This document shows, piece after piece, positions 5,564-9,158 of a DNA stretch of 9,158 nucleotides. Made by a program: the position numbers and the translations under genes. Below the pieces are notes generated by a model. It had not been told where the DNA came from. It did no database searches and was given only the letters and a program-made list of their open reading frames with translations. The stretch is from the NCBI GenBank assembly GCA_017556895.1, contig JAFYLX010000071.1:1-9158 (forward strand). Reading direction: 5' to 3'. The stretch comes from Bacillota bacterium. Lineage in GTDB: Bacteria > Bacillota_A > Clostridia > Peptostreptococcales > Anaerovoracaceae. Each line of letters opens with the position of its first letter. Within the stretch, counting starts at the first letter, position 1.

Positions 5564-6802
5564 TTAAACTGTTTCTATTGCATTTTTGATTGCTGCAGGT
5601 AGTCTTCTGCAAACTTCTTCAGAAATGGATGCGCCTGAAACTCTAATGCCCTTCGCAAGCGGAACAGTGAAGATTCCTTCTGTTTCAAGCTTAGCTGCTA
5701 CTGCATCAGGATTAGCGCAAGGAATTGTCATAAAGAAACCTGATCTAAACGGAACAGTTTCAAGACCAACTTTCTCAGCTTCTTCCATGAAAGCTTCTCC
5801 TCTTCTGATAAGCATGTCCCTATGAGCTTTTCTTTCTTCCATAACTCTAGCCAGAAGTTCTTCGTCAGAATAAATCTTAGAAAGAATTACATGCACAGCT
5901 CTCGGGCAATTTGACCAAGATGCTCTTGAAGAGAACTCACACACTCTCTTAAATTCATCAGCAACTTCTTTAGTCTTAGCCATACATAACATCGCACCAC
6001 CACGAAGTCCATATAGAGTATAGGACTTGGATAAGCTGTGTCCGATTACCGGAAGAACATGATCGTCAAGTTTTTCTAACATCGGGAAGAAGTTTCTACT
6101 TTCGTTTTCTTCACCTGCAAAATCCGCATAGGCAGCATCCACAAGTAAAGTAACCTTCTTTTCATTAGGTGTGCTATTTAAAATTCCCACAACCTTTTCC
6201 CACTCTTCTGTGGAAAGTGCATATCCTGTAGGGTTATGAGAAGGTGTATTTAAGATAATAACCAAAGCGTCTTGAACTTCTAAAAGCTCATTTGTTTTAG
6301 TTTCGAATGCTTCGTGGTTGAATCCACCCTTTTCATCAAACAACTCAAATGTAGTTAAAGTTCTGCCCACTTCTTGAGCAATCGTGTTGTACGGAGCCCA
6401 GAACCAGTCAGTTGTAAGAACCTTATCACCATAATTTGAATAGTTAGAGATAGTATTTCTAATGGCACCTGTCCCACCAGGTGTAGCTACAGCCTCAACG
6501 AATCTTGTTGGCTGGAAATTTCTAAATACATCTTTTTTTACTGCTTCTTTAAATTCAGGAGTCCCTCCAATAGGAGCATACTGTGCATATTCATCAGGTG
6601 TTAAAGACTTGAATACTTCATCAACTGAAGATAGCACGATTAATTTGCCATCATCATCAAGTAGGGCACCGATTGTAGCATTAACTACTTTATCCTTCCC
6701 TTCTTTCGCAATCATCGCTTTAGCACGATTGCTGATTCCGAAAATCTTGTCTTCTAAAGGGATATTTCTTCCATTCTTCGAAGCAAAAATCATATCTGTC
6801 AT
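5564..6802 (-). CDS. PLP-dependent class I aminotransferase (AspC/TyrB-like)
   Basis: A 412-residue fold-type I aminotransferase, cytosolic. Visible active-site parts are GGTGA at 109-113 (cofactor phosphate loop), W133 in TTDWFWAPYN, HNPTGY at 189-194 with the conserved Asn190, D222 and Y225 in VDAAYADFA, the Schiff-base lysine K259 in HSLSKSYTLYGLRGG (255-269) with phosphate-binding R267, and a C-terminal R387 in GIRVSGAS, where the family binds the substrate carboxylate. The motif order matches the aspartate/aromatic group, but I cannot name the amino acid used, so I give no symbol. The start at 6802 follows GGAGG about ten bases upstream; a second ATG three codons in lies too far away. 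The gene has its own promoter and terminator and no pathway neighbours. No residue seems missing. Confidence 0.9.
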   Translation of the reverse strand: MTDMIFASKNGRNIPLEDKIFGISNRAKAMIAKEGKDKVVNATIGALLDDDGKLIVLSSVDEVFKSLTPDEYAQYAPIGGTPEFKEAVKKDVFRNFQPTRFVEAVATPGGTGAIRNTISNYSNYGDKVLTTDWFWAPYNTIAQEVGRTLTTFELFDEKGGFNHEAFETKTNELLEVQDALVIILNTPSHNPTGYALSTEEWEKVVGILNSTPNEKKVTLLVDAAYADFAGEENESRNFFPMLEKLDDHVLPVIGHSLSKSYTLYGLRGGAMLCMAKTKEVADEFKRVCEFSSRASWSNCPRAVHVILSKIYSDEELLARVMEERKAHRDMLIRRGEAFMEEAEKVGLETVPFRSGFFMTIPCANPDAVAAKLETEGIFTVPLAKGIRVSGASISEEVCRRLPAAIKNAIETV

Positions 6803-6838
6803 GTGTACAGTGCCTCCTTCATAGTTTACTAGTTTTTT

Positions 6839-6867
6839 ATTATATTATGAACTTTAAAGTTTTACAA
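6839..6867 (-). promoter_or_regulatory. Predicted sigma-A-type promoter of the aminotransferase gene
   Basis: TTGTAA (6862-6867), 17-base spacer and a perfect TATAAT (6839-6844). Transcription would start near 6832, leaving about 30 bases of leader with the GGAGG site. No operator or riboswitch fits in that space. I see no equally good promoter for the divergent M23 gene in 6803-6930. Confidence 0.65.
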
Positions 6868-6930
6868 GTTTCAATTTGTATTAAAATCTCCATTTTGGCA
6901 AACACTATCTATATATCGGAGGTGAAAAAA

Positions 6931-7611
6931 ATGCGTCAAGCTCATAAGAAGAAAGAAAAAGACAAGACCGCAATAGTTTTAATTTTATGTTTTTCAGTCA
7001 TGGCCTTAACTTCCATCTTTATAGTCAAAGCCAATATAGAAAAGATAAACGATAATACGCCCGACTTGCCAGTTTCAGAAGAAACAAAAGTCCAAAAGGA
7101 AACTCCCACTAAAGAAGCTTCTTCAAACATCCCCACTATAGATAGTCTAAACAAAGAAAACAACACCAACAAAGCGCCCACAGATGATACACCATCACAG
7201 TTTCTCATCCCAATAAACAGCGAAAGCGTCATAGTCACAAACCCTTATTCTATGGACAAACTTATTTATTCTGTAACCCTAGATCAGTATATGACCCATA
7301 GCGGCATAGATATCGAGGCTCCCGAAGATTGTCAGGTCCTAGCAGTAGCAGAAGGCACTGTCACTTCGATCTTTAACGATGATCGCTACGGCAAAACTAT
7401 AGAAATTACGCATCCAGGCAACCTGATTTCAGTTTATTCCAATCTTTCCACTGCAGAAATGGTAGAAGTCGGTGACGTAGTTACCCAAGGACAAATTATC
7501 GGAGGTGTTGGTTCCACTGGCCTATTCGAATCTTTAGAACCATCGCATCTGCACTTCGAAATGATCAAGGATGGCGTCTACGTAAACCCAGAAGAATATA
7601 TTAATTTTTAA
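6931..7611 (+). CDS. Membrane-anchored M23 (LytM) metallopeptidase, SpoIIQ-like
   Basis: A 226-residue protein. Basic residues 1-12 are followed by one membrane segment (about 13-33). A Ser/Thr/Asn/Pro-rich linker (about 40-90) leads to a C-terminal LytM domain, so it is likely a type II membrane protein facing outside or into a forespore-mother cell space. All zinc and catalytic positions are present: H123 and D127 (HSGID), and H206/H208 (HLHFE). VLAVAEGTVTSIF and the MIKDGVYVNPEEYI ending are typical. The NPYSMDKLIYSVTLDQYMTH lead-in resembles clostridial SpoIIQ, the partner of SpoIIIAH in engulfment. No sporulation gene is adjacent, so a general cell-wall endopeptidase role is the alternative. 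The start at 6931 follows GGAGGTG; an ATG 84 bases earlier in frame has no such site and would spoil the N-terminus. Confidence 0.88.
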   Translation: MRQAHKKKEKDKTAIVLILCFSVMALTSIFIVKANIEKINDNTPDLPVSEETKVQKETPTKEASSNIPTIDSLNKENNTNKAPTDDTPSQFLIPINSESVIVTNPYSMDKLIYSVTLDQYMTHSGIDIEAPEDCQVLAVAEGTVTSIFNDDRYGKTIEITHPGNLISVYSNLSTAEMVEVGDVVTQGQIIGGVGSTGLFESLEPSHLHFEMIKDGVYVNPEEYINF

Positions 7612-7614
7612 AAA

Positions 7615-7655
7615 AAGAGGGCTTTATGATATGTCTCAATCATTTTAGCCCTCTT
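7615..7655 (-). terminator. Terminator after trmB, convergent with the M23 gene
   Basis: A 9-bp stem AAGAGGGCT/AGCCCTCTT pairs 7647-7655 with 7615-7623, with an inner ATGAT/ATCAT pairing. In minus-strand RNA the stem is followed directly by a run of seven U, so it mainly ends the ecf-trmB transcript. On the plus strand the tail is only TTATACAT, but the hairpin lies three bases after the M23 stop and may work there too. Confidence 0.85.
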
Positions 7656-7662
7656 ATACATA

Positions 7663-8298
7663 CTATTTAATTTTAACGTAATTGATATTTTTACCACCGT
7701 TTCTAAACTTGTCTTCGTATTCAGTAGTAATCTCTTTTGCGCTATAATCACTCGCGTGAAGGTCTCTAGTCATCTCCAACATCTCAAACTGCCCTAACTC
7801 AATTTCTTCTAGCGAAAAATCAAATAACGCGTCGTTATCGGTTTTGAACTCTATGCAACCTTCCTTACCAATAATTTCTTTGTAATTAGCAAGTCTCTTA
7901 TGATATGTCAGTCTACGCTTCGCGTGTCTAGCCTTTGGCCACGGATCGCTGAAATTTAAATATACACCAGCAAGCTCCCCTTCTTCAAAGTAGTCTTTAA
8001 TATCATTAACAAAATCAATAAAGATTCTCAAGTTATTAAGACCACCCTGTTCAGCCTTTTCTAAAGCTCTAAGAGCAACATTTTCCTGCCCTTCGATAGC
8101 TATGTAATTCTTGTCCGGGTTCTTGCTCGCATACGTAAAGATGAACTGCCCTTTGCCACATCCTATCTCTAAGTATATAGGATTGTCATTACCAAAGACT
8201 TCTGCCCATTTACCCTTAACTTCTCTAGGGTCTCGTATTAAAAAGCTGGAATTTAACTCCAGCTTTTCTTCTAAGTTTTTAACACTTCTCTGTCTCAT
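7663..8298 (-). CDS. trmB: tRNA (guanine-N7)-methyltransferase
   Basis: TrmB transfers a methyl group from S-adenosylmethionine to N7 of guanine 46 in the variable loop of tRNA, in the cytosol. The 211 residues are of family length. Signatures are the SAM-binding EIGCGKGQF (44-52), IAIEGQENVALRAL (67-79), the SDPWPKARHAKRRL motif (117-130) with the catalytic Asp118, FKTDND (151-156) and TTEYEDKF (191-198). The start codon overlaps the ecfT stop by one base (TAATG). The only Shine-Dalgarno-like bases before it are a weak GTGGTG, so translation probably depends on ribosomes ending ecfT. In many Bacillota the gene after ecfT is truA, another tRNA-modifying enzyme; here it is trmB. It is the last gene of its operon. 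Confidence 0.96.
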   Translation of the reverse strand: MRQRSVKNLEEKLELNSSFLIRDPREVKGKWAEVFGNDNPIYLEIGCGKGQFIFTYASKNPDKNYIAIEGQENVALRALEKAEQGGLNNLRIFIDFVNDIKDYFEEGELAGVYLNFSDPWPKARHAKRRLTYHKRLANYKEIIGKEGCIEFKTDNDALFDFSLEEIELGQFEMLEMTRDLHASDYSAKEITTEYEDKFRNGGKNINYVKIK

Positions 8299-9098
8299 TA
8301 TAACACCACTGATTCAACTATAATTATTACTGCGAAAAGGACAAGTAACAATATTGCAACAAAGTCTCTTTTCACAAGCTTCATTTCATTCATACGAGTA
8401 CGGTTTTTTCCGCCTCTGTAACATCTAGCTTCCATCGCCATCGCCAAGTCCTGCGCAATTCTGAAAGAACTAACAAATAGCGGTACTAGAATTGGAATCA
8501 AGCTCTTCGCCTTTTGCAGAAGGTTACCAGACTCGAAATCCGCACCTCTTGCCTGCTGAGCCTTGATGATCTTGTCCGCCTCTTCAAGAAGAGTCGGGAT
8601 GAATCTAAGTGCAATTGTCATCATCATGGCGATGTCATGCGCCGGAAGACCAATCTTCTCAAACGGAGATAGAAGCTTCTCTATGCCATCTGTAAGCGCA
8701 ATCGGTCTAGTACAAAGAGTTAACATAGATGAACCCATTAGTAATAACACTAGTCTAATAGCCATGAACACGGCGATTTCTAGACCCTCTGCAGAGATTT
8801 TCAAGAAACCCCACTGCCATAGAATTCTGCCATCTACCATGAACATATTAAGCGCGAAGGTAAACAGCAAAATTACCATAATCGGCTTTAAACCTCTTAC
8901 AATAAAGCTTACAGGTACCTTTGAAAAAGCTATTACTGCACCAAGTGCGATAGCCGCGATTAAAAATCCAATAAAGTTGTCTACAATAAACAGCTCCACT
9001 ATAAAGGCAAGCGTAGCCATTATCTTAACCCTTGCATCTAATTTATGAATACAAGAATCCCCTGGGAAATACTGCCCAAGCGTTATATCTCTTAACAT
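8298..9098 (-). CDS. ecfT: ECF transporter transmembrane component EcfT
   Basis: EcfT is the membrane scaffold of energy-coupling-factor importers. It couples two ABC ATPases (EcfA1/A2) to exchangeable substrate-binding S proteins for vitamins or metals. The 266 residues show the family start LGQYFPGDSCIHKLDARVKI (residues 7-26). Membrane segments lie at about 27-58, 70-88, 106-128 and 246-264. The two Ala-Arg coupling helices that dock on the ATPases are AQQARGADF (ARG at 183-185) and AMEARCYRGG (AR at 224-225). No S protein is in view, so the substrate cannot be named. The start overlaps the end of the upstream ORF by seven bases and has AAAGGA at a fair distance. The stop overlaps trmB by one base, so these genes are co-transcribed. 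Confidence 0.95.
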   Translation of the reverse strand: MLRDITLGQYFPGDSCIHKLDARVKIMATLAFIVELFIVDNFIGFLIAAIALGAVIAFSKVPVSFIVRGLKPIMVILLFTFALNMFMVDGRILWQWGFLKISAEGLEIAVFMAIRLVLLLMGSSMLTLCTRPIALTDGIEKLLSPFEKIGLPAHDIAMMMTIALRFIPTLLEEADKIIKAQQARGADFESGNLLQKAKSLIPILVPLFVSSFRIAQDLAMAMEARCYRGGKNRTRMNEMKLVKRDFVAILLLVLFAVIIIVESVVL

Positions 9099-9158
9099 TT
9101 TTCAGTTCCTTTTTCTTTTAAATATTTTGCAATCTGTTCTGCAGCCTCGTCGACAGAA
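9092..9158 (-). CDS. 3' end of an upstream gene, probably the ECF ATPase EcfA2
   Basis: The last 21 codons before a TAA are open to the window edge and read SVDEAAEQIAKYLKEKGTEK plus a final Cys. The stop lies seven bases inside ecfT, in another frame, as expected for a tightly packed ecfA1-ecfA2-ecfT operon. The helix-like acidic/basic tail is compatible with an ABC ATPase C-terminus, but it carries no diagnostic motif, so the identity rests on gene order. Confidence 0.5.
   Translation of the reverse strand, partial: SVDEAAEQIAKYLKEKGTEKC

Noticed and set aside
2746..6812. Ten-base match GTGTACAGTG shared by the rpsJ leader (2746-2755) and the aminotransferase leader (6803-6812)
   Set aside because: A ten-base repeat somewhere in 9 kb is expected by chance, and the two leaders share nothing else around it.
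6878..6906. Possible sigma-F promoter (GTATT, 14 bases, GGCAAACACT) before the SpoIIQ-like gene
   Set aside because: Two or three key -10 positions differ from the sigma-F consensus, so it is not supported, even though spoIIQ is sigma-F dependent in B. subtilis.
6847..6930. Upstream start for the M23 protein adding 28 residues
   Set aside because: That ATG has no Shine-Dalgarno, overlaps the divergent aminotransferase promoter, and would place a second hydrophobic stretch before the basic N-terminus. GGAGGTG before 6931 decides the start.
1..9158. Mobile elements, CRISPR arrays, tRNA/rRNA genes, T-box or known riboswitch motifs
   Set aside because: I saw no regularly spaced repeats, transposase-like frames, tRNA cloverleaf, or T-box specifier/antiterminator sequence on either strand.

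Overview
The window looks like ordinary core chromosome of a low-to-moderate GC member of the Bacillota, most likely class Clostridia. The evidence is the GGAGG-type ribosome binding sites, A/T-rich sigma-A-like promoters, U-tailed hairpin terminators, a TGS-domain/P-loop nucleoside kinase, a DUF378 membrane protein, a YdbC-type PC4 protein and an ECF transporter gene. I could not fix the family or genus from sequence alone. I see no insertion sequence, phage gene, CRISPR array, tRNA or rRNA.

Layout. (1) Positions 1-2910, minus strand: the start of the S10 ribosomal protein operon, transcribed right to left as rpsJ, rplC, rplD, rplW and rplB (cut by the left edge). It has its own promoter near 2917-2945, a leader of about 238 nt with competing helices, and a 101-nt structured gap between rpsJ and rplC. 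(2) Positions 2937-3174: a possible unlisted 39-codon gene for a very basic peptide, and the terminator of the next operon. (3) Positions 3179-4846, minus: a nucleoside (uridine-type) kinase with a threonyl-tRNA-synthetase-like N-terminus. (4) Positions 4948-5142, plus: a 64-residue DUF378 membrane protein, convergent with (5) 5185-5448, minus: a PC4/YdbC-type single-stranded nucleic acid binding protein with its own promoter and terminator. (6) Positions 5564-6802, minus: a monocistronic AspC/TyrB-like aminotransferase with a good promoter and a strong terminator. (7) Positions 6931-7611, plus: a membrane-anchored M23 (LytM) protein resembling SpoIIQ. (8) Positions 7663-9158, minus: the end of an operon with the last codons of a probable ECF ATPase gene, then ecfT and trmB, all overlapping.

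How the genes relate. The ribosomal genes form one transcription unit and are tightly coupled (rplD/rplW share one base). ecfT is the membrane core of vitamin/metal ECF transporters, and trmB, coupled to its end, makes m7G46 in tRNA. The middle genes are mostly single transcription units that share no obvious pathway. The features most worth a second look are the S10 leader (2673-2910), the small basic ORF (2937-3056) whose ribosome binding site can pair with the preceding terminator arm, and the SpoIIQ-like protein.
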